From assembly GCA_045541115.1 (NCBI GenBank), contig JAZQIM010000020.1, positions 78,135 through 142,134 of the forward strand: DNA of 64,000 bases, written 5' to 3'. The stretch is from Aphodoplasma sp045541115 (GTDB lineage Bacteria > Bacillota > Clostridia > UBA1381 > UMGS1253). The notes below the pieces were generated by a model, which made no database searches, was not told the origin of the DNA, and was given only the letters and a program-made list of their open reading frames with translations. The position numbers and the translations under genes are program-made. This document shows, in pieces, positions 50,444-59,232 of the stretch (positions are counted from its first letter, which is position 1; each line of letters opens with the position of its first letter).

Positions 50444-51292
50444 TTATTCTGTTTTTGCGTGCGGTTTTTTTATACGTATTGTGTATTCGATAAAATCGCC
50501 CTGCTCAACTTCGCGCATTGTTGCATCCATACCTGCTTCACGTATCATTTTTATCGATTGGCGAATTGTATTTACTATAATTTTTACGTTACTGTGGCCG
50601 ACAAAAAAGTTCTTTTTCTTTTGCTTTTTTATGGAGTTTTCGCGCTCAAGGTGCGCCTCAATGAGATGCTCTGTCTGTGCGACATTTAGACCGTTTTCGC
50701 ATACCTGCTTTAAAACGGCGAGCTGTGTCTGCTCATCATCAAGGCGCAGAAGTGCGCGCGCATGTCGCTCGGTTAAATTATTGTCGGAGAGGATTTTTTT
50801 TACTAATGGTCCGAGCTTTAATATGCGCAGCTTGTTTGCTATGGTAGATTGTGTTTTTCCTACTTTTGTTGCAACCTCTTCTTGAGTAAGGTGGTGCTGA
50901 TTTATAAGGTGAGAATAGCCCTGTGCTTCCTCTATATATGATAAATCTTCTCTTTGCAGATTTTCAAGCAACGCCACGAGAGCCGAATCACTTTCATCAA
51001 ATTCGCTCACAATTACAGGTACGCTTTCAAGTCCCGCAATTTTTGCTGCGCGAAGACGCCTTTCGCCTGCGACTAATTCGTATATTGAACAAGTTTGTTT
51101 TCGTACATTTATCGGCTGCAAAATGCCAAAGCTTTTAATTGACGTGGCAAGCTCTTCGAGGGCTTTTTGGTCAAAGTGGCGTCGCGGCTGATAGGGATTT
51201 GGGCGTATTGTATCGATTGGTACATATATAACAGATGTTGATTTTGATGAGTTTTTTTGCATGTTCGTTGTGAGTCCTAACGGTAAAATCAT
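50444..51292 (-). CDS. noc: Nucleoid occlusion protein Noc (ParB family)
   Basis: This 282-residue ParB/Spo0J-like CTPase has GERRLRAAKIAGL (GERR at 76-79), ENLQRE (110-115) and a helix-turn-helix (about 135-158, LTQEEVATKVGKTQSTIANK). It lies just downstream of rsmG as noc does in Bacillus, and no ParA partner is adjacent, which favours Noc over chromosomal ParB. The N-terminus MILPLGLTTNMQ is short and hydrophobic and might be the membrane-targeting segment. GGAGGA precedes the ATG. Confidence 0.88.
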   Translation of the reverse strand: MILPLGLTTNMQKNSSKSTSVIYVPIDTIRPNPYQPRRHFDQKALEELATSIKSFGILQPINVRKQTCSIYELVAGERRLRAAKIAGLESVPVIVSEFDESDSALVALLENLQREDLSYIEEAQGYSHLINQHHLTQEEVATKVGKTQSTIANKLRILKLGPLVKKILSDNNLTERHARALLRLDDEQTQLAVLKQVCENGLNVAQTEHLIEAHLERENSIKKQKKKNFFVGHSNVKIIVNTIRQSIKMIREAGMDATMREVEQGDFIEYTIRIKKPHAKTE

Positions 51293-51337
51293 AACAATTC
51301 CTCCTTGTAGTAAATCACATTTATCGCGAGCAAATAA

Positions 51338-51427
51338 AAAACGATTTTTAATACACTATACCAAGGGTGGTATATCTCATGAGATAATTATACCATTTTT
51401 TGGTAAAAAGTGAAGAAAAATCGTTTT
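51338..51427. promoter_or_regulatory. Nested palindromes at the noc promoter
   Basis: Outer 12-base inverted repeat AAAACGATTTTT (51338-51349) and AAAAATCGTTTT (51416-51427). Inside it: TATACCA-AGGG-TGGTATA (51357-51374), ATCTCATGAGAT (51374-51385) and TACCA-TTTTT-TGGTA (51391-51405). A minus-strand promoter runs through it: TTCACT (51414-51409), 16-base spacer, TATAAT (51392-51387). The central palindrome would sit at the transcription start, an operator position. Confidence 0.55.
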
Positions 51428-51462
51428 ACGTATTTCGTATTAAAATTTGTTATTTCGACTTT

Positions 51463-52173
51463 TTATATCGGTTTATTTAGCGGTTTGTTGCCGCTTCTGG
51501 GATATTTTGTTGCGGTTTCAGCAATCTTGTCAACCAATATTATCGAATGTGATAATTCGTAATCGGCTATTTGTGCCAATTTTATACACGCATTTCCTCC
51601 GCCAAGAGTTGCAATCGCATTTTTGGCATTTGAAAGCTCCTCTTCTGCCATAGGGCCTTTAAATGCGGCGAATTTTCCGCCAATGCAAACGAACGGCAAG
51701 CAGTATTCGCTTAGCGTCGCCATGTTTGCGACAGCTCTGGAAACTGCAAAATCATAGCGTTGTCTGTGCTCATCTTTGTGGGCAAGCTCCTCTGCGCGAG
51801 AATGGATGCAGTAAGTATTTGAAAGTGAAAGCTCATTTGCGCAAAGTTTTAAAAAATCCACGCGCTTATTAAGCGAGTCAATAAGGGTCATATCAATGTC
51901 ATCTCGAACAATTTTTAGCGGAATTCCCGGAAAGCCCGCACCCGTACCGATGTCAATTATTTTTGCACCTTTTTTGATGTCACACACACTCAAAATGGAT
52001 ACGCTGTCGAGAAAGTGCTTTACGGCGACTTCTTCGGGCTGTGTTATAGCAGTCAGGTTGACTTTTTTGTTGTACTCTATAAGAAGCTCGTAATAAAGAG
52101 AAAAACGCTCGTAAATATCCGTAGTTGCATCAATACAAAACGAGGCAAGCCCCTTTTTTAATATATCTTTCAT
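51463..52173 (-). CDS. rsmG: 16S rRNA m7G527 methyltransferase RsmG
   Basis: This is a 236-residue SAM methyltransferase acting on 16S rRNA G527. It has the SAM site KIIDIGTGAGFPGIPLKIV, the segment NKKVNLTAIT near the N-terminus, and FAVSRAVANMATLSEYCLP. Loss gives low-level streptomycin resistance in other bacteria. It is downstream of folD (17 bases) and upstream of noc. The ORF uses the ATG with AAAGGAC before it. Confidence 0.94.
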   Translation of the reverse strand: MKDILKKGLASFCIDATTDIYERFSLYYELLIEYNKKVNLTAITQPEEVAVKHFLDSVSILSVCDIKKGAKIIDIGTGAGFPGIPLKIVRDDIDMTLIDSLNKRVDFLKLCANELSLSNTYCIHSRAEELAHKDEHRQRYDFAVSRAVANMATLSEYCLPFVCIGGKFAAFKGPMAEEELSNAKNAIATLGGGNACIKLAQIADYELSHSIILVDKIAETATKYPRSGNKPLNKPI

Positions 52174-52190
52174 ATTAAAGTCCTTTTCGT

Positions 52191-53042
52191 TTATTTGTCC
52201 TGATTAAGCTGCGCAGCTCGAATCGCATTTTTCATAAGGATGGCTCTCGTCATAACGCCTACACCGCCCGGTACGGGTGTAATATAGGAAGCCTTTTCTT
52301 TAGCGCTTTCAAAATGAACATCGCCCACAAGCTTTCCTTCACTGTTTCTGTTCATTCCCACGTCAATTACAACTGCACCTTCCTTAATCATATCGCCTGT
52401 AACAAATTCGCCCTTACCGATTGCAACGACGAGAATATCAGCGCGGCGTGTTACTTCTGCAAGGTCTTTTGTGCGTGAATGGCAGATTGTAACAGTGGCG
52501 TTTTTATGTAAAAGAAGCATCGCCTGCGGTTTTCCAACGATGTTGCTGCGACCTATAACAACACATTCTTTTCCTGTTATATCGATATTATATTCGTCTA
52601 AAAGCTCCATAACGCCTGCCGGTGTACACGGTAAAAAGTCGTAATCTCCAATCATTATTTTGCCGACATTTATCGGATGAAAAGCGTCGACATCTTTTTT
52701 TGGGTCAATCATATCGAGCACAGTTTTCTCGTCAATATGTGAAGGTAGGGGGAGCTGTACGATAAAGCCGGATACAGATGGGTCTTCGTTTAGCTCTTTA
52801 ACTAAGCTGATAAGCTCTTCTTGTGTAGTAGATTCGCTGAGCGCATATTCTCTTGATTCAATTCCTACTTCTGCGCAGTCGCGTATTTTGCCTGCAACAT
52901 ATACCTTGCTCGCAGGGTTTTCGCCTACTATAATTACAGCAAGACAGGGATTAACGCCCTTTTCTTTTAGCTCTTGAGAGAGTTGTCTTTGCTGCTCCTT
53001 TACTTTTTTTGCTAGTGCCTTTCCGTCCATTATTACTGCCAT
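52191..53042 (-). CDS. folD: Methylenetetrahydrofolate dehydrogenase/cyclohydrolase FolD
   Basis: This 283-residue bifunctional enzyme interconverts 5,10-methylene-THF and 10-formyl-THF via methenyl-THF. The N-terminus AVIMDGKALAKKVKEQQRQL, the catalytic Lys region VYVAGKIRDCAEVGI (usual YVxxK variant), GFIVQLPLPSHID and the PGGVGVMTRAILM end are diagnostic. ATG 53042 follows GGAGG. Its first 92 bases lie inside the 3' end of ygiQ. Confidence 0.95.
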   Translation of the reverse strand: MAVIMDGKALAKKVKEQQRQLSQELKEKGVNPCLAVIIVGENPASKVYVAGKIRDCAEVGIESREYALSESTTQEELISLVKELNEDPSVSGFIVQLPLPSHIDEKTVLDMIDPKKDVDAFHPINVGKIMIGDYDFLPCTPAGVMELLDEYNIDITGKECVVIGRSNIVGKPQAMLLLHKNATVTICHSRTKDLAEVTRRADILVVAIGKGEFVTGDMIKEGAVVIDVGMNRNSEGKLVGDVHFESAKEKASYITPVPGGVGVMTRAILMKNAIRAAQLNQDK

Positions 53043-54900
53043 TTTTATTACCTCCGTTGTTTATAGTTTTTTTATTATTTTTGTCTTTGTGTCTGTCTGC
53101 GCCGCCTCGAAGCTCATAGGGCGATATAAGACAATCTTCTCCAAAGCCTATCAAATCTTCGCGCCCTGCTTTTTTTAATGCCTCCAAAACGAGCGCACGG
53201 TTTGATTTGTCCTTATACTGAAGTAGCGCTCTTTGCATTGCCTTTTCGCGTGGAGTGCGCGCTACATAGACGCTTTTGAGCGTTCTTGGGTCAAGTCCCG
53301 TATAAAACATTGCCGTTGAGATCGTGCCCGGTGTCGGGTAGAAATCCTGGACCTGACGTGGATTAAGCTTGTTTTTCTTTAAATAAAGAGAAAGCTCTAT
53401 CGCATCGTCAATTGTCGAGCCGGGATGTGAGCTCATAAGGTACGGCACGAGATATTGTTCTTTGCCGAGTTGCTTATTTATTTTCTCATATTTTTTTGCA
53501 AAATTTCTATACACATCGCCAGATGGCTTACCCATATACTTAAGTACGTTTTCGCTTACATGCTCCGGTGCAACTTTTAGCTGGCCGCTTATGTGATGAG
53601 CGCAAAGTTCCTGTAAAAAAACATCGCTTTTGTCTGCCATAATATAATCATAGCGAAGTCCGGAACGCACAAACACCTTTTTTACGCGGTCAAGCGAGCG
53701 AAGTTTTCGCAAGAGCTCAAGATAGTCTTTGTGATCAGCGACAAGATTTTTGCATGGGGTAGGGAAAAGGCACTGCTTGTTTTTGCAAGCACCCGCCTTA
53801 AGCTGTTTTTCGCAAGCCGGCGCACGAAAATCTGCGGTAGGTCCGCCGACATCGTGTATATATCCCTTAAAATCGCTCTCCCATGTAATCTTTTTTGCTT
53901 CGTTAATGAGCGATTCGTGGCTACGTGACTGAACAATGCGCCCCTGATGAAAGGTGAGTGCGCAAAAGTTACAAGCACCGTAACAACCGCGACAGCTTGT
54001 GAGTGAAAATTTAACCTCCGATATCGCAGGGATTGCACCGAGCGATTCATACATCGGATGATAATTGCGCATATATGGAAGCGCATAAACCGCATCAAGC
54101 TCTTTTGTATTAAGGGGCATTGATGGCGGATTTTGTACGAGCAGTTTGTCGTGATGCGACTGAATAAGACGCTTTCCGCGTATGGGATCCTGCTGCTCAT
54201 ATTGGGTGTTGCAGGCCTTTGCGTATGCACGTTTGTCGCTTGAGACCTGCTCGAAACTTTCAATCATAATTCCTTCGGGCTCATTTGTATTTTTTGCTAT
54301 ATAGCATGTCCCGTTTATAAAGTTTATTTTTTTAACGTTAATGCCGCGATCTAGCGCATCTGCAACCTGTACAATGGCTCGCTCGCCCATACCATAAACA
54401 AGTATATCTGCGCGGCTGTCAAAAAGTATCGAGCGGCGCACCTTGTTATCCCAGTAGTCATAGTGGGCGAAGCGTCGAAGGCTTGCCTCGATGCCGCCGA
54501 TTATTATCGGTATATCTCCAAAAGCCTCGCGTATGCGATTGCAATACACTATAACGGCTCTGTCGGGGCGATGACCGGTTTGACCGCCCGGTGAATATAA
54601 ATCTTGTGAGCGCGGCTTTTTCGCGGCCGTGTAATGTGCCACCATCGAGTCAATATTACCTGAGGTGACGAGAACGCCAAGTCTTGGCCTGCCAAATTTT
54701 TTAAAATCGTCACAGCTTTTCCAGTCGGGCTGGGCAAGCATTGCAACGCGATATCCTTTTGATTCAAGCACGCGTGATATGATTGCGTGTCCAAAGCTCG
54801 GATGGTCGACATAAGCATCGCCCGTAACATATAAAAAGTCGGGCGCATCCCATCCACGCTGTTGCATTTGCTCTTTATTTACAGGTAAAAAATCATTCAT
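52951..54900 (-). CDS. ygiQ: YgiQ-family (UPF0313) radical SAM protein
   Basis: This 649-residue protein has an N-terminal B12-binding-like domain region (residues 20-180), the radical SAM cluster C306-Y-G-A-C310-N-F-C313, and downstream DVGGPTADF and VAPEHVSENVLKYMGKPSG motifs that define YgiQ. The reaction is unknown. The last 50 residues are a Lys/Asn/Gly-rich low-complexity tail; the final 30 overlap the ribosome site and start of folD in another frame. The stop may have been lost by mutation, extending the gene. There is no Shine-Dalgarno better than the weak one before ATG 54900. Confidence 0.87.
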   Translation of the reverse strand: MNDFLPVNKEQMQQRGWDAPDFLYVTGDAYVDHPSFGHAIISRVLESKGYRVAMLAQPDWKSCDDFKKFGRPRLGVLVTSGNIDSMVAHYTAAKKPRSQDLYSPGGQTGHRPDRAVIVYCNRIREAFGDIPIIIGGIEASLRRFAHYDYWDNKVRRSILFDSRADILVYGMGERAIVQVADALDRGINVKKINFINGTCYIAKNTNEPEGIMIESFEQVSSDKRAYAKACNTQYEQQDPIRGKRLIQSHHDKLLVQNPPSMPLNTKELDAVYALPYMRNYHPMYESLGAIPAISEVKFSLTSCRGCYGACNFCALTFHQGRIVQSRSHESLINEAKKITWESDFKGYIHDVGGPTADFRAPACEKQLKAGACKNKQCLFPTPCKNLVADHKDYLELLRKLRSLDRVKKVFVRSGLRYDYIMADKSDVFLQELCAHHISGQLKVAPEHVSENVLKYMGKPSGDVYRNFAKKYEKINKQLGKEQYLVPYLMSSHPGSTIDDAIELSLYLKKNKLNPRQVQDFYPTPGTISTAMFYTGLDPRTLKSVYVARTPREKAMQRALLQYKDKSNRALVLEALKKAGREDLIGFGEDCLISPYELRGGADRHKDKNNKKTINNGGNKNGSNNGRKGTSKKSKGAAKTTLSRAKRKGR

Positions 54901-54933
54901 AATTATCTTCGCTTTCCTGCTTATAAATGTATG

Positions 54934-55761
54934 TTATCTTGCGTCAAAGAAGTATTCGTTGTTATCAGCGCAACGTATTCGCCATATAGGCACTGCCGTC
55001 GCATACTTATGGTACGTTGTTTTGTCGCCTGTAGTATAACCTAAATCAATTTGTGTGATTTCATTTGATTCGAGATTTATTCTGGTAGTATCGCGCGCAA
55101 AATCGAGCAAAACAGTTATAACAGAGCGCACCTGCGCGGCATCATTTGAGAATATGTTTTGTCCGCTTGACGGCACAAACCAACTTCCCGACATTTTTGC
55201 AATGCCGTTTGGAGTAACTGTGATCTCAAGACAGGAATCGAGCAGAGCATATTTGTCAATCTTTTGCCGGGCAAAAACAAGATATGAACCATCAAGTTCA
55301 CTCGTATGAGGCAGAAGAGTGTCTGTTTTAAAGCCGTGCTCGCCAAGCCACCTTAAAGCGTATTTTTGCGCCGTTTGCGCATTAAAGATTTTGATGCTGT
55401 CCTGAGGCTTTAAATCTGTATACTCAATCATGTCACCTGAAAGTTTAAGGCGTTTTGTGCCGAGAGCATACTGCCCATCAGAAAGAGAGGCGCAGCCCTC
55501 ACCTAGAAGTGTGCTGGCAAAGGTATATGGGTCGTAAACGCTATTTTGGACATCGATTGAACCAAGTTTCGGCATTTTTGTAGGGATTATCTGCTCGTCT
55601 ATGGTAATGCCGTTTTGTTTTAATACATTGATTGTTTGCAAAACAGTTTCTTTTTCGATGACAGAAGTTTGCATGTCAGATTTAATCAGAGTAAAAACAA
55701 GAAAAATATTTAGTGCTACAAACAAAATAATCAGCCAATTTTTTGCTCCGGACCAATTCAT
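54934..55761 (-). CDS. YycI-like regulatory membrane protein
   Basis: This 275-residue protein has one N-terminal membrane helix (WLIILFVALNIFLVFTLI, about residues 10-27) and an extracytoplasmic domain of about 240 residues ending RIRCADNNEYFFDAR. The layout and N-terminus MNWSGAKNWLIILFVALNI fit YycI/YycH-like accessory proteins that restrain the WalK kinase of the cell-wall two-component system. No walR, walK or yycH gene is next to it. ATG 55761 is chosen because AAAGGAGG lies eight bases upstream. Confidence 0.65.
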   Translation of the reverse strand: MNWSGAKNWLIILFVALNIFLVFTLIKSDMQTSVIEKETVLQTINVLKQNGITIDEQIIPTKMPKLGSIDVQNSVYDPYTFASTLLGEGCASLSDGQYALGTKRLKLSGDMIEYTDLKPQDSIKIFNAQTAQKYALRWLGEHGFKTDTLLPHTSELDGSYLVFARQKIDKYALLDSCLEITVTPNGIAKMSGSWFVPSSGQNIFSNDAAQVRSVITVLLDFARDTTRINLESNEITQIDLGYTTGDKTTYHKYATAVPIWRIRCADNNEYFFDAR

Positions 55762-55802
55762 ATGCAAACCTCCTTTCATATATATTTTGCCGTATATCAC
55801 AA

Positions 55803-55845
55803 AAAAAATCAAGAGGTTTTCCAAGTTTTTATAAGGAAAACCTCT
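55803..55845 (-). terminator. uppP terminator
   Basis: Perfect 11-bp stem AGAGGTTTTCC/GGAAAACCTCT with a 12-base loop. On the minus strand it is followed by TTGATTTTTTTT, ending the uppP transcript before the YycI-like gene. Confidence 0.85.
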
Positions 55846-55866
55846 AATTTATATAAATATATTACA

Positions 55867-56697
55867 TTATGCATAAATGCTGAAGAGCACGCTTATAATT
55901 CCCACGACAGCGCAGTATATCGAAAAGATATAAAACTTATTATTACTTAAAAGGCGGATAAGGAATTTTATTGCAAGCACGCCTGAAATTGCTGCTGCTG
56001 CAAAGCCGACAATAAGAGGAGCAATCTCGACGGAAAAACCACCGTTTAAAATAAGGTCTGCACCTTCGAGCACGGCGGCACCGAGTATCGCAGGAAGCGA
56101 CATCAAAAAGGAAAATTTAATCGCAAAATCCTTTTTGTATCCGAGCGCACATGCAGATGTGATTGTGGAGCCGCTTCTTGAAAGACCGGGCATTAAAGCA
56201 CATGCCTGCGCAATGCCTACATAAAGAGCACTTTTGTATTTTGCATTTTGCGCGTCATATTTATTTTCGTTAAACTTATCAACCGCATACATAAGTGCTG
56301 ATGTAAAGAGAAGCATTATTCCTACGGTCATAACGTTGGAAAGTATAGCGTCTAAATCAAGCAGCTTAAATACAAGACCTAAAAGCACAGCCGGAACGGT
56401 TGCAATAATAAGCATAATAAGCATTCGCCTGTATGGGCGGTCGGAATTGAATTTGCCGCGGAAGATATCGCCTATTAAAAGGAAGAATTCCTTTATGAGC
56501 TCATAAACATCCTTATAATACACAAAGCATACCGATATAAAAGTCGCAACGTGTAAAAGAACGTTAAAAGCGTTACCTTCATCTATGTTAAGGTTTAAAA
56601 TTTCGCTGAAAAGAACAAGGTGTCCCGAACTTGATACGGGCAAAAACTCTGTAAGACCTTGCACCAGGCCCATTATCATAGCTTCAAATATACTCAT
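55867..56697 (-). CDS. uppP: Undecaprenyl-diphosphatase UppP (BacA)
   Basis: This 276-residue polytopic membrane enzyme dephosphorylates undecaprenyl pyrophosphate so that the lipid carrier can be reused in peptidoglycan synthesis. The active-site segments VQGLTEFLPVSSSGHLVLF (11-29) and PGLSRSGSTITSACALG are intact. GAAAGGCG lies upstream of the ATG. It is terminated before the YycI-like gene; overproduction of this enzyme gives bacitracin tolerance in other species. Confidence 0.95.
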   Translation of the reverse strand: MSIFEAMIMGLVQGLTEFLPVSSSGHLVLFSEILNLNIDEGNAFNVLLHVATFISVCFVYYKDVYELIKEFFLLIGDIFRGKFNSDRPYRRMLIMLIIATVPAVLLGLVFKLLDLDAILSNVMTVGIMLLFTSALMYAVDKFNENKYDAQNAKYKSALYVGIAQACALMPGLSRSGSTITSACALGYKKDFAIKFSFLMSLPAILGAAVLEGADLILNGGFSVEIAPLIVGFAAAAISGVLAIKFLIRLLSNNKFYIFSIYCAVVGIISVLFSIYA

Positions 56698-56727
56698 ATT
56701 AAATTAGCGCCTTTCTGTCATAATAAA

Positions 56728-57240
56728 TTAGGAGACAAACTCGTCATTATCGTTATCGCCTTCGCTTCTGTCCTCGAAAATTTCAACAACATCGACATTC
56801 TCATCAATATTTGCAGTACTTTCATCTTCTGCTTTTATATCTATGTTATTAAGACGTGATATATACTCTTCGAGAGCATTTTTTGCATCGTCTCTAATTT
56901 CGCACACACGCTCTTTTTCGGAGCGGATTTTTGCGCGAAGTTCTTCAAGTTCAATCTCGAGTGATGCACGTATTTTTTCTGTTTCAAGGCGAGCTTCGTT
57001 AATCATTTTCTCGGCTTCCTGTTTTGCATTAAGAAGCGCGTCCGCTATGTATGCACGCTCTTTTTCGAGAGTAGCAATTTTTTGTGTAAGTTCACAGTTT
57101 TTTTCTTCAAGTGCCTTGTTTTTTTCTTCAAGCTCATTTTTTATCTGTTCAGAATTTTGTGCACATTCCATTATATAAGCATTTACAAGCCTTTTCTTAT
57201 ATCCGAACATCGATTTTTTAAATTTTTTTGGGTTTTCCAT
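56728..57240 (-). CDS. DivIVA-like coiled-coil protein
   Basis: This is a 170-residue protein. The N-terminus FKKSMFGYKKRLVNAYIMEC contains the DivIVA-type GYKK-x-NAYI element, followed by a continuous coiled coil (about residues 30-125, rich in Glu, Lys and Arg) and an acidic tail. DivIVA/SepIVA-like proteins mark cell poles or division sites. No membrane segment. AAGGAGG precedes the ATG. It is adjacent to uppP, both on the minus strand. Confidence 0.7.
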   Translation of the reverse strand: MENPKKFKKSMFGYKKRLVNAYIMECAQNSEQIKNELEEKNKALEEKNCELTQKIATLEKERAYIADALLNAKQEAEKMINEARLETEKIRASLEIELEELRAKIRSEKERVCEIRDDAKNALEEYISRLNNIDIKAEDESTANIDENVDVVEIFEDRSEGDNDNDEFVS

Positions 57241-57400
57241 TTTAAGAAAGCCTCCTTTATATCTATGTTTTTAACAAGACATTGTATAATTGATGCCATA
57301 TTTTAAGCATATAAAATGTCTACCTGATTAAATTCTACATATTTATTTGTTTTTCCTTCTTTTAAACAATGTTTTTGCTAAAAAATTTATATATTTTCTC

Positions 57401-57429
57401 TTGACAAGACAGATTTTTAATGGTATCAT
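57401..57429 (+). promoter_or_regulatory. Promoter of the ACT-protein/hom/lysC group
   Basis: TTGACA, 17-base spacer, TATCAT, 54 bases before the start of the ACT protein. Confidence 0.7.
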
Positions 57430-57483
57430 TCTTTATATGGCACACATTTGTACGTCGTGTGCGGACAGGGAGGTGCAGAATGC

Positions 57484-57927
57484 ATGGCAAAAAAACCTCT
57501 ATATTTACTTGTTGATACGGCAGTGCTGCCTGACATATTTCCAAAGGTTGTCGAAGCAAAAAAGCTACTTAAAACAGGTAAGTGTAAAACGACGAGCGAA
57601 GCAGTACAGATGCTTAAGATAAGCCGTTCGGCATTTTACAAATATAAAGACTGTGTATTTCCGATTGAGGAGATGGGCAAGGACAGGATAATAACATTAT
57701 TTATGGAGCTTGTTGATATTCCGGGAATTCTTTCGTCAGTGCTAAAAACTCTTGCGCAGGCGTGTGTGAGTGTGCTTACGATTAACCAGAATATCCCGAT
57801 TGACCATTCAGCAAACATAACGATATCGTTTCGCACAGAAAATATGAATAAGCCGATCGAAGCTCTGTTAAAAAAGCTTGGGCAAATAGAGGGAGTAAAG
57901 AAAATAGAAATTATTGCAGGAGAATAA
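57484..57927 (+). CDS. pheB: ACT-domain protein (UPF0735, PheB type)
   Basis: This is a 147-residue protein. The N-terminal 60 residues contain ISRSAFYKYKDCVFPIEE, a segment typical of UPF0735/PheB; the C-terminal part is an ACT domain (ELVDIPGILSSVLKTLAQAC). It is located just before hom, as in many Clostridia and Bacilli. The regulatory ligand is unknown; PheB was named after chorismate mutase activity that is not well established. ATG 57484 follows GGGAGGTG. Confidence 0.85.
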   Translation: MAKKPLYLLVDTAVLPDIFPKVVEAKKLLKTGKCKTTSEAVQMLKISRSAFYKYKDCVFPIEEMGKDRIITLFMELVDIPGILSSVLKTLAQACVSVLTINQNIPIDHSANITISFRTENMNKPIEALLKKLGQIEGVKKIEIIAGE

Positions 57928-57965
57928 ATGCATAATATAAAGCAAATTTCACAGGAGGAAAAAAT

Positions 57966-59171
57966 ATGATTAACATAGCGATTCTGGGTTACGGCACGGT
58001 AGGCTCGGGAGTGTATGAAATAGCGTGTACAAATGCAAAAAGCATTAAACGTAAGGCGGGCAAGCAGATTGTCGTAAAACGAATTCTTGACTTGCGCGAT
58101 TTTGATGATCATCCGCAAAAGGAGCTTTTCACAAAGAATTTCGATGATATACTAAATGATTCTGATATAGAAATTGTTGTTGAAGCAATTGGCGGACTTG
58201 AGCCGGCATATCGCTTTACAAAATCTGCACTTCTCGCAGGAAAGAGCGTTGTCACAAGCAATAAAGAGCTCGTTGCAGCTCACGGAACAGAGCTTTTAAA
58301 AATTGCACGCGAAAAGAACGTAAACTATCTTTTCGAGGCGAGTGTGGGCGGAGGAATTCCGATTATAAGACCGCTTAACAGTTGCCTTGCAGCAAATGAA
58401 ATCACCGAGATATTCGGTATACTAAACGGCACAACGAACTATATTTTAACGAAGATGATAAAAGATGGCATAAGCTTTGAAAAGGCACTTTCGCAGGCAC
58501 AGGAAAAAGGATATGCCGAGAGAAATCCGGAGGCCGATGTTGAAGGATATGATGCATGCAGAAAGATATGTATTCTTGCATCGCTTGCCTTTGGCAAGTC
58601 TGTTGATTCATCAAAAATATATACAGAAGGCATAAGCGCGATTACATTAGATGATGTAAAAGTGGCAGAGAGCCTTGGATATGTAATCAAGCTGATTGGA
58701 TATACGAAGAGCGCTGACGGCAAGGTAATGTGTCGTGTGTCGCCGATGCTTATACCAAACGATAATCCACTTTCAAGTGTTGAGGATGTATTTAATGCGA
58801 TAATGGTGCGTGGCAACCAGGTAGGCGATGTAATGTTCTACGGTAGAGGCGCCGGAAAGCTTCCGACAGCGAGCGCAGTAGTTGCAGATGTAATCGATAT
58901 AATAAAAGGTCATGACAATAAGAATTATATATGGGAAGAATGCGGCGATGATTACATCGACGATTACAAAAAAGCAAATATATCATTATTTATAAGAATA
59001 AATGGTGTCGACGATGCCGAAATAAAGGCAGTGTTCGGCGAAGATACGCAGATTATTTACGGAAAGCAGCTATGCTTTATTACGCCGGCTGATAAAGAGA
59101 AAAACCTTGACGAAAAGCTTTTATCTGTTGGCGGCGAGGTTGTAAGCAAAATAAGAGTTATGCAGGACTGA
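57966..59171 (+). CDS. hom: Homoserine dehydrogenase
   Basis: This 401-residue NAD(P)H enzyme of threonine and methionine synthesis has N-terminal Rossmann ILGYGTVGSGVYE, TSNKELVAAHG, and the catalytic region GILNGTTNYILTKMIKDG (family signature). The C-terminus (about 330-395) is an ACT-like regulatory domain. It lies downstream of pheB and upstream of aspartate kinase. AGGAGGAA precedes the ATG. Confidence 0.94.
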   Translation: MINIAILGYGTVGSGVYEIACTNAKSIKRKAGKQIVVKRILDLRDFDDHPQKELFTKNFDDILNDSDIEIVVEAIGGLEPAYRFTKSALLAGKSVVTSNKELVAAHGTELLKIAREKNVNYLFEASVGGGIPIIRPLNSCLAANEITEIFGILNGTTNYILTKMIKDGISFEKALSQAQEKGYAERNPEADVEGYDACRKICILASLAFGKSVDSSKIYTEGISAITLDDVKVAESLGYVIKLIGYTKSADGKVMCRVSPMLIPNDNPLSSVEDVFNAIMVRGNQVGDVMFYGRGAGKLPTASAVVADVIDIIKGHDNKNYIWEECGDDYIDDYKKANISLFIRINGVDDAEIKAVFGEDTQIIYGKQLCFITPADKEKNLDEKLLSVGGEVVSKIRVMQD

Positions 59172-59232
59172 CACATAGAATGTCGGCATAATATATATAA
59201 TGTAGAATGGGTAATTTAAGGAGGTCATAATT

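Noticed and set aside
51363..51400. Canonical parS (TGTTTCACGTGAAACA) near noc
   Set aside because: The palindromes there do not match it; the ParB-family gene is placed as Noc instead.
59172..59232. Possible lysine riboswitch before aspartate kinase
   Set aside because: The gap is 61 bases, too short for an L box.
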